Origin: Trichomonas vaginalis G3
Taxonomy: Eukaryota; Parabasalia; Trichomonadida; Trichomonadidae
Assembly: GCF_026262505.1 (NCBI RefSeq)
Contig: NC_067206.1
Coordinates: 13,946,205 to 14,010,204 of the forward strand
Direction: 5' to 3'
Length of the DNA: 64,000 bases
In this document: positions 10,458-20,127 of the stretch, piece after piece
How the letters are laid out: each line of letters opens with the position of its first letter
Numbering within the stretch: position 1 is the stretch's first letter
Notes under the pieces: generated by a model
The model's input: only the letters and a program-made list of their open reading frames with translations
Database searches by the model: none
What the model was told of the DNA's origin: nothing
Made by a program: the position numbers and the translations under genes

Positions 10458-11276
10458 ATGAATTTTACAAAACCACCGTTACCCTTCTTTGGAAATAAGA
10501 GTAGATGTAAAGATATTATATTGAGAGAACTTAAGAAACTACCGAATGGTCTAACATTTGTAGATTTGTTCGGTGGAAGTTTCTATATATCCCATTTATG
10601 TCATACAATATTCCCAGACTCAAAGATTATATGCAATGACTTCGACAACTATATGGACCGTCTCAAACATATACCAGACACAAACAATATATTGAAAGAG
10701 TTAAAAGAAAAGATACCTATAGGTAAGATGGAACGTATACCATTAGATAAGAAAAATATTGTGAGAGAGGTTTTGAAAAAAGCAGAATATATAGACTGGA
10801 ATAGTATATCTGCTAGACTATTATATAGTGGTTCTATAAGAGTTCATGACATTGAAACACTTATGTCAAAAGTTTTATATCTTAACTATACAAATGTTTT
10901 CAAAGAGAACATAGAAAAATATATTGAGGGTATAGAGTTTGTGAGATGTCATTGGACAGAGTTGTATGAAAAATATAAAGACAAGGAAAATGTTTTCTTT
11001 ATAGTGGACCCGCCGTTCTATAACACATGGGATTTTCAATACCAAGTAGACTGGACTTTGAGAGACTCTTTAGAAACTTTAGACGTTATACATAACCATC
11101 CATGCTTTTACTTTACATCCGATAAAAGTGGTTTGGAAACCGTTATGAGATGGTTAGAGGACATACATGACTATGAGTTTATATATGACAAGATAGAATA
11201 TGAAGGAGGTCCTATAAACTGGAGAAAGTGTCACAATAAAGAAATTTTATTAGTAAGTAAATGTGGTTTGAAATAG
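10458..11276 (+). CDS. D12-class N6-adenine DNA methyltransferase
   Basis: The protein is 272 aa, the usual length for the Dam/D12 class. The S-adenosylmethionine loop PFFGNK is at residues 9-14, FVDLFGGSF at 34-42, the acidic NDFD motif at 60-63, and the catalytic DPPF at 184-187. The family transfers a methyl group to adenine N6 in DNA. It is the first gene inside the left terminal repeat, reading inward, with a short leader. In E2 it may protect or mark element DNA; that is inference. All key residues are present, so it looks whole. Such genes are probably acquired from bacteria or phages. Confidence 0.9.
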   Translation: MNFTKPPLPFFGNKSRCKDIILRELKKLPNGLTFVDLFGGSFYISHLCHTIFPDSKIICNDFDNYMDRLKHIPDTNNILKELKEKIPIGKMERIPLDKKNIVREVLKKAEYIDWNSISARLLYSGSIRVHDIETLMSKVLYLNYTNVFKENIEKYIEGIEFVRCHWTELYEKYKDKENVFFIVDPPFYNTWDFQYQVDWTLRDSLETLDVIHNHPCFYFTSDKSGLETVMRWLEDIHDYEFIYDKIEYEGGPINWRKCHNKEILLVSKCGLK

Positions 11277-11392
11277 GACTACTTGTTTTAGGTTTTTTCC
11301 ATTGTGTAATTTATTTATTTGACGTGGCAGAAAAGTACAGAGAATATGAAGATGAACCAATGCCTGCAAATGTTCAGTATATGTACTCGTAA
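11261..11392 (+). CDS. Small single-pass membrane protein, 43 aa
   Basis: An ATG inside the end of the methyltransferase gene (16-base overlap, different frame) opens a 43-aa frame. Residues 4-20 (EIGLLVLGFFHCVIYLF) form one membrane helix, followed by an acidic tail with EKYREYEDEP. The overlap and compact spacing suggest a real gene. The function is unknown; small membrane proteins are common in Polinton-like virions. Confidence 0.5.
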   Translation: MWFEIGLLVLGFFHCVIYLFDVAEKYREYEDEPMPANVQYMYS

Positions 11393-11415
11393 GAGATATT
11401 TTTATCTAATATTAA

Positions 11416-11649
11416 ATGGACGCACAGAACTTAGCGAATGCACAGCAACCTGGACAACCAAACCCAGAGAATATTCCAAATGAAGTTAGAATACAAACTG
11501 CAATGGCAAACTATGGTCAAGTGCCAACAGATGTACAAATGCAAACTGCCATGTTCTTATATACGAAAAAAAGAGATCTGACATTGTGTCAGATCTCAGT
11601 AAAAGTGACATTTACATGTCAAAAAAATAGAATGAGTTTAAGTAATTAA
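11416..11649 (+). pseudogene. E2 small gene split by the hairpin array
   Basis: The first ~50 codons (MDAQNLANAQQPGQPNPENI, with a VRIQTAMANYGQVPTDVQMQ repeat) look coding and are preceded by TTTTTATCTAATATTAA, like other E2 starts. The rest of the frame is in the inserted hairpin array. Coding-like sequence of the same strand resumes just after the array near 12868-12930. The product is unknown. Confidence 0.5.
11573..11626. repeat. Leader hairpin and boundary motif of the E2 hairpin array
   Basis: A 25-nt hairpin (GAGATCTGAC...GTCAGATCTC, 11573-11597) is followed by AAAAGTGACATTTACATGTC. The array at 39289 begins the same way: a 25-nt hairpin, then AAAAGTGGACTTTACATGTC. The shared left boundary suggests one family of inserted unit. 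Confidence 0.6.
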
Positions 11650-12867
11650 AATTGAGGGTGAGAGTAGTATTGTATGAAATAATATCTCTCACCCTCCAAT
11701 TCATCCTATGGCGCCGAAAAAATTTTGGTGAAATGCGACCACATTTCACCAAAATTTCTCGGCGCCATATAGAGAACTAGAGCCTGTGAGGTACTGATAC
11801 TATCCATGTACCTCGCAGGCTCTAGTTCCAAGCCAAAATGGCTAAAAATTGCCCGCAATTGTTCACATTGCGGGCAATTTTTAGCCATTTTGGCTGGGAA
11901 TTGGAGGGTGAGAGTAGTATTGTATGAAATAATATCTCTCACCTCCAATTCATCCTATGGCGCCGAAAAAATTTTGGTGAAATGCGACCACATTTCACCA
12001 AAATTTCTCGGCGCCATATAGAGAACTAGAGCCTGTGAGGTACTGATACTATCCATGTACCTCGCAGGCTCTAGTTCCAAGCCAAAATGGCTAAAAATTG
12101 CCCGCAATTGTTCACATTGCGGCAATTTTTAGCCATTTTGGCTGGGAATTGGAGGGTGAGAGTAGTATTGTATGAAATAATATCTCTCACCCTCCAATTC
12201 ATCCTATGGCGCCGAAAAATTTTGGTGAAATGCGACCACATTTCACCAAAATTTCTCGGCGCCATATAGAGAACTAGAGCCTGTGAGGTACTGATACTAT
12301 CCATGTACCTCGCAGGCTCTAGTTCCAAGCCAAAATGGCTAAAAATTGCCCGCAATTGTTCACATTGCGGGCAATTTTTAGCCATTTTGGCTGGGAATTG
12401 GAGGGTGAGAGTAGTATTGTATGAAATAATATCTCTCACCCTCCAATTCATCCTATGGCGCCGAAAAAATTTTGGTGAAATGCGACCACATTTCACCAAA
12501 ATTTCTCGGCGCCATATAGAGAACTAGAGCCTGTGAGGTACTGATACTATCCATGTACCTCGCAGGCTCTAGTTCCAAGCCAAAATGGCTAAAAATTGCC
12601 CGCAATTGTTCACATTGCGGGCAATTTTTAGCCATTTTGGCTGGGAATTGGAGGGTGAGAGTAGTATTGTATGAAATAATATCTCTCACCCTCCAATTCA
12701 TCCTATGGCGCCGAAAAAATTTTGGTGAAATGCGACCACATTTCACCAAAATTTCTCGGCGCCATATAGAGAACTAGAGCCTGTGAGGTACTGATACTAT
12801 CCATGTACCTCGCAGGCTCTAGTTCCAAGCCAAAATGGCTAAAAATTGCCCGCAATTGTTCACATTC
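11650..12867. repeat. Tandem array of hairpin quartets, 4.9 copies of ~249 bp
   Basis: Units start at 11650, 11899, 12147, 12396 and 12646 and are nearly identical. Each holds four long hairpins in fixed order: A (GGGTGAGAG/CTCTCACCC), B (GGCGCC outer arms, GGTGAAAT/ATTTCACC core), A (AACTAGAGCCTG arms) and B (GCCAAAATGGC arms, CCCGCAAT/ATTGCGGG core). In the first unit they span 11650-11700, 11710-11766, 11774-11828 and 11831-11895. The last unit is cut in the second B hairpin. The near identity shows recent amplification. No protein is encoded; frames here are by-products of the repeat. Confidence 0.9.
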
Positions 12868-12963
12868 CCATCTTTTGTTGGTAAGACGAAGAATATGAAA
12901 TAAATTATGAAGAAGATAATGATGAATAAAATATCACTTTTTATATTTTTGACACGTAAAGTT

Positions 12964-12978
12964 GTCACTTTTCTGTCA
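12964..12978 (+). promoter_or_regulatory. Shared E2 upstream motif, second copy
   Basis: GTCACTTTTCTGTCA, identical to the copy before the methyltransferase gene, 29 bases before the ATG at 13008. A near copy with one extra T is at 40205-40220 inside the host hairpin array. Confidence 0.5.
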
Positions 12979-13007
12979 AACCGTTTTTATCGTTTTCGTA
13001 TATAACA

Positions 13008-13235
13008 ATGTCAAATGACGCTGCGTTAGGTTTGCCACCATGGTATGCAAATATGAGATGGAAAGAGTTTTATACAAACCCTGAAGTGGGATATAAACAA
13101 CTTTATGCAGATGACGCGAACACAGGAGTTGACCCAGAATATGTTTTCTACCAGAGGAGAAACAGAATGTATGAGCTCCAGTTAAAGAATGCTATGGAAC
13201 TCAACAGGAAACGTAAGAGACTAGGTGGACATTAG
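13008..13235 (+). CDS. Unknown small E2 protein, 75 aa
   Basis: Starts MSNDAALGLPPWYANMRWKE and ends with the basic tail RKRKRLGGH, which could bind DNA or be a nuclear-targeting signal. It follows the 15-base upstream motif and is 18 bases before the next co-oriented gene, so the two are probably expressed together. The frame is intact; no family is recognised. A virion core or scaffold role is inference. Confidence 0.55.
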   Translation: MSNDAALGLPPWYANMRWKEFYTNPEVGYKQLYADDANTGVDPEYVFYQRRNRMYELQLKNAMELNRKRKRLGGH

Positions 13236-13253
13236 ATTTTTACATATAGTAAA

Positions 13254-13496
13254 ATGGGTTTCTTTGGAAGAATAGGAAACTTCTTTCGAAATGTTGGAAG
13301 AGGTATATGGAATGGAATAAAATCTGTCGGAAGAGGAATTTGGAACGGAGTCAAAAATATTGGTAAAAGAGTAGGTCAGTTCGTTGGTATTATACCTAAA
13401 GACCCTGAACCAGAAGAGCAAGCTCCTGTTATACAACAGCCTGAACCTGCACCACAGTCTAGTTGGCAACCAAATCCAACACCTCAACCGTATTAA
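13254..13496 (+). CDS. Amphipathic protein-VI-like E2 protein, 80 aa
   Basis: Residues 1-45 contain two near repeats (GRGIWNGIKSV and GRGIWNGVKNI) forming an amphipathic, Trp-containing basic helix. Residues 48-80 are a proline/glutamine-rich tail. The same MGFF/MAGFF start is seen in E1 at 6101 and 6568. The composition suits a membrane-lytic virion protein released during entry, by analogy with adenovirus protein VI; this is inference. A TTTTTACATATAG leader precedes the ATG. Confidence 0.6.
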   Translation: MGFFGRIGNFFRNVGRGIWNGIKSVGRGIWNGVKNIGKRVGQFVGIIPKDPEPEEQAPVIQQPEPAPQSSWQPNPTPQPY

Positions 13497-13500
13497 AAAA

Positions 13501-14349
13501 TTATATTTTTACCGTTCGATAGTAGTTGTATATGAAACTAAGTTCTAAGTAAAACGCATGGTATAATGGAATTATTCTTTTTCTTCCATCTGTAGTAAAC
13601 CATACTTGAAAGTCTGAAATACTTCCACTTGGTGGTTCATATAGCTTTGTAGGTTTTTCGTAAAAGTCATTTGCCAAGCATAAGAAAGAGTTTTGGGCGC
13701 CAGAAAATGAAGCATGAACAATAATAGCATCTTGGTCGAAAATATTTTCATATGTTCCATTAGGGTTTTCGACTTCATAATAGTCCGGGTGTACTGGATA
13801 TGCTGCAGGCTGATTTAACATCCTCATAAATCTATACCATGCCAAGTTGTTATATTTTGTAGAAATATAAACGTTTTCTCCAAGGTCTTCTATTTTATTG
13901 ATTTTAACAGTTGCATTTTTCCTGTCATAAATAATATCGAGATGGTATTCTCCTTCGTCAATGTTATACTGGTTTGCATATTCAATATAGATATCGTTTA
14001 TTTTTTCTTGAAAAGCTTGAAGAGTTGTTTCTAAGTTTATAAGCAAACTAACTTGTAAAAGTTTTCCCTGTTCAAATTTCTCATACATACGTTTTTCTTT
14101 GTTATAGTATCGAACTTCAAAACCGACCGTAAATGGGAAACCATGTATGGCTTCTGAAATGAACTTCATTCTACGAAAGCCAATAGCTTTTGTGACAGAT
14201 GGGTCTCTTAACCATCTTAATGGGTAGTCAAAACGATAGCCTTCATGCTTTACGGTATCTGTCTCAAACTTTTGACCGACATTAGTAAAAAGTTCATCTA
14301 ATGGTTTAGTTGTAGCAACTCTAGAATTTTCTTTTTCTATTGGAAGCAT
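13501..14349 (-). CDS. E2 structural-type protein, 282 aa, duplicated in E2
   Basis: Intact frame ending five bases from the convergent gene at 13254. The C-terminal part is beta-rich with HASFSGAQNSFLCLANDFY and SISDFQVWFTTDGRK, ending in YNYYRTVKI. A second, decayed copy lies at 20128-21090 on the opposite strand with clear similarity along its length. No enzyme motif is visible. A minor capsid or spike-base function is plausible because it adjoins the fibre locus, but it is not shown. Confidence 0.65.
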   Translation of the reverse strand: MLPIEKENSRVATTKPLDELFTNVGQKFETDTVKHEGYRFDYPLRWLRDPSVTKAIGFRRMKFISEAIHGFPFTVGFEVRYYNKEKRMYEKFEQGKLLQVSLLINLETTLQAFQEKINDIYIEYANQYNIDEGEYHLDIIYDRKNATVKINKIEDLGENVYISTKYNNLAWYRFMRMLNQPAAYPVHPDYYEVENPNGTYENIFDQDAIIVHASFSGAQNSFLCLANDFYEKPTKLYEPPSGSISDFQVWFTTDGRKRIIPLYHAFYLELSFIYNYYRTVKI

Positions 14350-14367
14350 ATTTTATCTATAATAAAA

Positions 14368-15755
14368 ATGTCAAATGAAACAGCGTCTATGAGAGAAATA
14401 CAACACAACCGACAACTCATTATGCAAGCTCTAAATAAGAACACAACAAACTTTTCAAACTATTCTAAGATATCTGAGTCATTGAAAGGGGGTGACTTAA
14501 AACTGACAATAAACCCAATGACAGATGAGTTTCTGTTTCAAGACAATAAGAACCATACTGTCTGTATAATTCCAACAAAAGGAACTTTAAACGAGAAACC
14601 TATAAATGAACTTCTTTTGAAAGCAGATGTTGACAAAAAGCTGACAAAGAATATGTAGACGATGCAATAGCAAAAGAAGAAGAAAGAGCTAACAATGCTT
14701 ATGCAACAAAAGAACATACTCATCCTGAACTAGCAGACAAAACATATGTTGACAATAAAATGTCAAGTGAAGTGACAAGAGCTGAAAACGAATATTCTAA
14801 AAAGACTCATACACATACCATTGCAAATATTACAAACTTACAAGAAACCTTAAACAGGAAAAGTGCCGTTGGACATACACATTCTATATCTGAAATAACA
14901 GACTTAAACGTTAGCCTTGAAAAGAAAGCGGATAAGGAATATGTGGCTAGTAAGTTAATGAAGAAGGCAGATAAGGAATATGTGGATGAAAAGGATAATG
15001 AAATTAAAGAAAGGGTTGAATGGTATCATGAATGGACATCGAAGATTTTAAAAACTAAAGCCGATACAGGATGGGTTTCAGGATGTTTAGACCTTAAAGC
15101 AGATAAAACTTATGTTAACGATGAGTTAGAGAAGAAAGCAGATAAGACTCATACACATACAAGTTTTACAACTTTTACAGCAGATGATATTACACTAAAC
15201 ACAACCTTGCCAAGTAAAGGTCCAACAATACCACCGGCAACAAGTCTTGTAGATACTTTGATATCTAATGACAATAGTATTATGCATCTAAGACAGGAAC
15301 TCAATGTGCTTAAACAAATTTTGCCGAATCTTATTTACCCGGTTGGCTCATTATATGTTTCAATGAACTCTACCAGACCAGAAGTAGTACTTGGTTTTGG
15401 AACTTGGACTCAAATAGTCGACAGGTTTTTGTATTGTGCAAACTCTTCAAAGGAAACAGGTGGAAGTAAAACGATTTCAGGTGAAAATTTACCTGCACAC
15501 AGTCATTACATAGATTTAAGTACATCTCAAGCAGGTTGGCATAAGCATAGATATTGGGATTGGTCAGCAATGACAAAAGGTAAAGGATATGATGTTAAAG
15601 ACAACGTTAAGTTTGCTATAAATTGTTACTGGAGTAACACTGAGGGAGGAGGAAACCATACACATCACGTTTCAGGATATACACAAACAACGGGACAAAG
15701 TAAAGAATACATGCCACCTTACATGACAGTTTACGCATGGTATATAATTGCTTAG
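14368..15755 (+). pseudogene. Fibre locus, phage tail-collar-like tip, interrupted (E2)
   Basis: The N-terminal domain (MSNETASMREIQHNRQ, then a GGDLKLTIN segment) resembles the E1 fibre start in layout. The shaft has KKADKEYV repeats. The 3' frame, 14760-15755, encodes 331 aa ending in a tail-collar-type tip: YPVGSLYVSMNSTRP, GFGTWTQIVDRFLYC, a His-rich ENLPAHSH segment, HTHHVSGYTQ and MPPYMTVYAWYIIA. These are the conserved steps of phage and large-DNA-virus fibre tips, and the histidines probably bind a metal. The locus is interrupted. It reads opposite to the 282-aa gene and should give the virion its attachment fibre. Confidence 0.75.
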
Positions 15756-16710
15756 TCGTCATTTTCAACTTCTTTAGCATATTCGTCAGGAGTTGTCTTA
15801 TATTTGTTAGGAACTGTCTTTGAAAGTATACCACCTTGAACTTTGACAAGTTTGAAACGAGGTCTGGCAATAGTAGTTTTATCTTCTGCTTGCAGTGTGT
15901 ACATTTTGCCATGTTTGCCTAAAACTTCATAATATTCTCTTGTATACTTTCTTCTATTTTTACGAACACGAATGTGAGTACCTGTCGAGTTCCCATTGTT
16001 GTCATAGTCAATAGTATTTTCATATGGGTCGCGTTTAGGTATTTCTATTTTTACTTTGTCACCTTTCTGAAGTTTGAAGCCCGGCATTCTTTCTTGTTTG
16101 TCTCTTTTGACTAAATTATTAAATATATAGTCTTTCTCTAAGTCAGGGTTGTTTTTCATTTCTTCGGGGGAGTTGTTTCCCAAACCTTTTTGTTTACGGT
16201 TATTGTAAATATTTAAAACTTGTCTCATCTTTGCCATGGAGAAGTGTCTATATTTGTCGTCATATGACATTTCATTTGCTTCACCACCTTGTGGTTGGTT
16301 TAAGTCTCTTAACATTTTTATACAACGTCAATGACACCAAGAGCAGAATGGTTTTGGTCGACAATGAAATATTGGTTTACATTTTTTGAACGCAGATAGT
16401 TTTTTACATCATCTGATTTGAAAGAACTTTCACAGTCAGATGTCAGTTTTGTTGGATGGTATTTGTCAACGAATATTGTCAAAGCAGTTTTCACATCTAA
16501 AATATTTTTGGACCATAATGGTATGGCTTCACAGTATCTTGTGTTTTGACCGACAAATATTAGCCAGTATGGTGGTCCATCTGTTCTAACTCTCGGAATG
16601 TTTTCCAAGATATCCATAAACCAAGCATTTGGTGTTGAACTAAAGATTTTTACCATGAGTGCTTTCTTTGTCGCTTTAGAAACATAGGGTCCTTGTTTGG
16701 ATTCGTCATT
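15752..16710 (-). pseudogene. Polinton integrase (rve/DDE family), interrupted
   Basis: The catalytic core shows the first aspartate in NAWFMDILENI, the second in KLTSDCESSFKS, and the downstream NHSALGVIDVV segment where the family carries its last acidic residue region. The C-terminal part has an SH3-like barrel (GFKLQKGDKVKIEIPKRD, REYYEVLGKHGKMYTL) as in retroviral-type integrases. The enzyme inserts the linear element using its terminal repeats. The locus is broken in at least one place. It overlaps the fibre stop by four bases, tail to tail. Confidence 0.75.
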
Positions 16711-16726
16711 TTTTAACCCATAAGAA

Positions 16727-17127
16727 ATGGGTTTATTTGGCGCATTAGCAGGAGTCGCATCTAGATTTTTACCCGCAGTGGGAACAATAGCCAGAGGTGC
16801 ATTTGGAGTTGGAAGGAAGATTTTGAGTACATTAGGTATACTTAAAGAGAAAGCACACCTATTATACAAACTGTACAGAAAGGTTGGGATGTAGCACGAG
16901 ATGCAACAAATCTTATTCCAAATCCTGAAACAAGAGGAAAAGTTCAAGGATGGATGGACAATGTAGGAAGACAAGCAGGAAACTATTATAACAAAGCAAA
17001 TGACTACTATAACCAAGCAGGACACTATATGGACCAAGGTGAAAGATTCTTTAACAGAGGATATAACCATGCACAACAATGGGTAAACAATAACCAACCT
17101 CAACCGCCTCAAACGTGGGGAATGTAA
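16727..17127 (+). pseudogene. Gly/Ala-rich membrane-active-like E2 protein, interrupted
   Basis: Starts MGLFGALAGVASRFLPAVGT after a CATTTTTTAACCCATAAG leader. The first 40 residues are small and hydrophobic, like the E1 locus at 6334-6568. The 3' part is polar, with a repeated NYYNKANDYYNQAGHY pattern and a proline-rich end. The locus is interrupted. Antisense frames across it are shadows, and the integrase begins just outside it on the other strand. Confidence 0.5.
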
Positions 17128-17129
17128 AG

Positions 17130-17149
17130 TTTTTTACTGAGATGAAATG
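17130..17149 (+). promoter_or_regulatory. Shared start-region motif with two-codon upstream frame
   Basis: The sequence TTTTTACTGAGATGAAATGA, preceded by one more T, is identical before the genes at 17147 and 17319. It contains ATGAAATGA, a two-codon frame whose stop overlaps the real ATG. Confidence 0.55.
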
Positions 17150-17299
17150 AACAATACAGCATTGAGACAAATGGGTTCAAGATGGATTTGTCGACTTCCA
17201 GCAGTTACACCACGTGTTTGTCAAGTTCTTCCTATACCTCAGGAAGTTTTAGACCGACTTAAAAAACCCAAACAACCAGTTGAAAACAAACCAAACTAA
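17147..17299 (+). CDS. Small E2 protein, 50 aa
   Basis: The frame opens with MNNTALRQMGSRWICRLPAV and ends DRLKKPKQPVENKPN. It is basic, proline-rich and has two cysteines. It is bounded by two copies of the same start-region motif, one at its own start and one 3 bases after its stop, which argues that it is a real, separately expressed gene. No family is recognised. Confidence 0.5.
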   Translation: MNNTALRQMGSRWICRLPAVTPRVCQVLPIPQEVLDRLKKPKQPVENKPN

Positions 17300-17301
17300 A
17301 A

Positions 17302-17321
17302 TTTTTTACTGAGATGAAATG
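17302..17321 (+). promoter_or_regulatory. Shared start-region motif, second copy
   Basis: Identical to the motif at 17130, again with ATGAAATGA overlapping the ATG at 17319. Confidence 0.55.
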
Positions 17322-17903
17322 ACCGAAGAAGTTGAAACGGTAGATTTGACACCACAAACAAAAAGTTCAGAACCATTGTCAAAACCTGACAAAGAACTTA
17401 CAGATGAAGAGAAAAATTCAATAATAGAAAGTGCCAGGTCTGGAAATACAAACCCTAACTATAAAGTCACTTTTCATAGAAATGGAACGGCTAGTATCTC
17501 AAAAAAGAAACAGACTCTCACAAATAAAATATTGAAGTCTGAAGGAGCTTTCGAGACAACAGATGGAAAAGTTTACTTCACTGACCAACAGTTCATTATA
17601 GAACATCTCATTGACTTAGAGTCGAAATATTCTAAACTTTACAACAAACACAAAAAGTTGAAAGGAAAACAAAAACAAATGGCATATGATATTTATGAAG
17701 ATGTTGACGACACAACTGTTCCTGCAAGTGAAGTAAAGTCAGAGGAACCGAAAAGTGACGAAAAACCGATAGAAGAAGGGAAGCCAAAAACTGAAGATAA
17801 ACCAAAACCAAAGTTTAGTTTGGAAACTAAACCAAGTCAACCTTCATTAGCTGGTATGGGTTGGCGTCAAAGACTTATGGCAGCAGGCGGTTATGTAAAG
17901 TAA
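17319..17903 (+). CDS. Lys/Glu-rich E2 protein, 194 aa, possible terminal-protein or scaffold role
   Basis: Intact frame. The N-terminal 60 residues are polar. Residues ~60-125 form a folded part with VYFTDQQFIIEHLIDLESKY and a KHKKLKGKQKQ coiled-coil-like helix. The C-terminal third is a repetitive Pro-Lys-Glu tail (SEEPKSDEKPIEEGKPKTED) ending in MGWRQRLMAAGGYVK. It sits directly before the DNA polymerase, 30 bases away, so a replication role is possible. No family is recognised. Confidence 0.6.
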   Translation: MTEEVETVDLTPQTKSSEPLSKPDKELTDEEKNSIIESARSGNTNPNYKVTFHRNGTASISKKKQTLTNKILKSEGAFETTDGKVYFTDQQFIIEHLIDLESKYSKLYNKHKKLKGKQKQMAYDIYEDVDDTTVPASEVKSEEPKSDEKPIEEGKPKTEDKPKPKFSLETKPSQPSLAGMGWRQRLMAAGGYVK

Positions 17904-17932
17904 AGAAAAAATATTTTTTTATTTTTATAAAA

Positions 17933-20097
17933 ATGCCCCCATATAGAATGGATAGAAAATCTGCTAGAATAAAAGCAGAGTTGCAAAGATATGGTTGGAG
18001 AGTTTCGAAGAAGTTTAAATATAGGAAGGGAAGACCCATAAAAGTCTATGACAAATTGTCTGGTCTTCGCTACGAAATGGATTTGGAAACAGCACGTGCC
18101 AATTATCCAAACAGACTAGAGAGGTTAGAAGAAGAACGTCTTATGGACATGCCTTTCGATGTTAGTGAACCTCAAGTTGAAGGACACGACGGCTTTGCCA
18201 GATTCTACTGGAAACATGACGAACAATTGCATCCTTTGAGAGGAAAAAAGGAAAAGGTGAAGACACACATGCTCCCATGGAAAGAACAAGATATGCATAT
18301 GAAAAGTATCGTGAAGTTAGAAGTCAAATTACATCTGGTCGAACCTTTACAGTAAACTTTGACGAAGGAAAGAACAAAGAAGGCTTCATGGGTGTACTTG
18401 CTGCCATACAAGACGGAAATAAGAAAGGACACAATCTCAGATTGACCATAACAGATTTGGATGGTCACATTTACTATGCACATGGCAATGAACAAACAGC
18501 CGCAAAACTTCTTGACGCTTTCAAGACTACAAAGAGAGAACAAAATGGTTGACTCCGACTCAGACATTTTGAATGCAATTGAAGGAATTGCAAGTGTCAA
18601 GTTCGAATGGTACCAACCTAACCCTCAAGCAGTCAGACAACATGCTGGATACTTCCCGTTCATAAATAAGTCTGACATTGACTTGACAAGGTATGGAATT
18701 TACAATTCAATTGAAACAATTGTCAACGAACCTTGCATTCTTACATGTCTCAGGAACTCTGGTCTTGTTACAGATGAGAAGATGAAGTATCTTGAGTCAT
18801 GTGTGAAGACAAGGTACATTCTCAGAGGTCAATTGGCAAAAATTGCACCGTTGGCAAATGTCAATATCCGAGTCAACATACCTACAGCTAAAGGTTCTTC
18901 ACATGACGACTATGTTGTTGACAAAGACTTACCATGGTTGAAGATTGTAATTGTCCACAACCACTTCATGTTGAACGAAAGTCTTACAAACCCATTCTTT
19001 GGTAAAAGTAAGTGCAACATTGTCAGAGCTGTAAACATTCTTTTCGAGAAAGGTTTTGTTGGAACCAATTCCAGATGACAAGCTAACAGAAACTTTTGTA
19101 CCAAAAGACGAAACAAACTTTTCATTGTTAGCAAGACCAAAAGTTGTTCCAGACAAAGTTCTAGTACAAAAGAAGTACACAGTTCCACAAGGGGTTGGTA
19201 TGTTCGGATACCAACCTGAACCAGAAGAACTTCCAATGAGGTTGCAAGAACTTCAAGATGCTATAAACAAACTTCCATTGAGACATCCAATTGACGTCAA
19301 ATTGTATTGGAGAGCATCTGAGTTAGGTCAGAAGGTTTTATATGAAACAGGTTGCTTCGACGATGTTTATGAGATAACAGGAGAAGTTTCTCAGAAGATA
19401 AGAGACTCACTTGAATTTCCACAAACTGGACCAATTGGTTGCGACAAGTTCGACTCAACGAAAGATATACTATGTCGACCTTAACGCTGCGTACATGAGG
19501 TTTGTCCAATATATTCCGACTGGAAATTCCAAACGAAGATGGTGAGTTCCGGGAAGGAACTATACAGTTGGAAAAGTCATACAACAACTGTATGATATTA
19601 GGAAAGCTTCAAACCCCAAACTTGCAATGACACTCAAATTGCTTATGAATTCGACATGGGGATATTCCATTAGAAACCTCAAGAGATGAAGAGTAAACAT
19701 TATGAGAAGGTCGACAACTTTGTTGAAAGGTTTTCTCCTTTTGTTTTGAAGTACGAATTCACTCAAGGTCAAAGTGGCTTAGTAACCACATTAAAACCTA
19801 TTGTCGAACATTGGTCTTACCTCAGTTCGCAAAAGCAGTCCTTGACGAGTACAACAAATTCTTCTCCGAAGTAAAATCCAAAGTCAAGGTTTACTATGAG
19901 AACATTGACGCACTCATGACGAACGAAGAAGGGTACAACAAACTCATTGAAATGGGTATGGTCGGTGAAAAGATGGGCTGTTTTAAGCTAGATAAGGTAT
20001 TTTCCGAAGTTCATGTAATATCGAAAAGGAAATATTGGGGCATACTTGAAGACCGGCACAGAAATAAAACATTGCATGAAATAAAAATTTATTTTTA
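17933..20097 (+). pseudogene. Protein-primed family B DNA polymerase, interrupted
   Basis: The 5' part begins MPPYRMDRKSARIKAELQ, is basic, and may be the terminal-protein/N-terminal region. Further on, polymerase motif A appears as YVDLNAAYM, motif B as KLLMNSTWGYSI, motif C as YYENIDALM, and the KxKY motif as SKRKYWGIL, in the order expected for family B. The enzyme would copy the linear element from protein-primed ends. The locus is strongly decayed, with about half a dozen breaks and lost segments. Confidence 0.75.
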
Positions 20098-20127
20098 AAA
20101 AAGTGACATTTTTTTATTTTATTTGAA

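Noticed and set aside
11706-12777. Several similar frames in the hairpin quartet array
   Set aside because: They are created by the repeat units, occur on both strands, and encode complementary hairpin arms rather than a protein-like sequence.
16840-17112. N-terminal extension of the integrase frame with hydrophobic helices
   Set aside because: It is antisense of the Gly/Ala-rich plus-strand locus at 16727-17127; the integrase part begins below about 16710.
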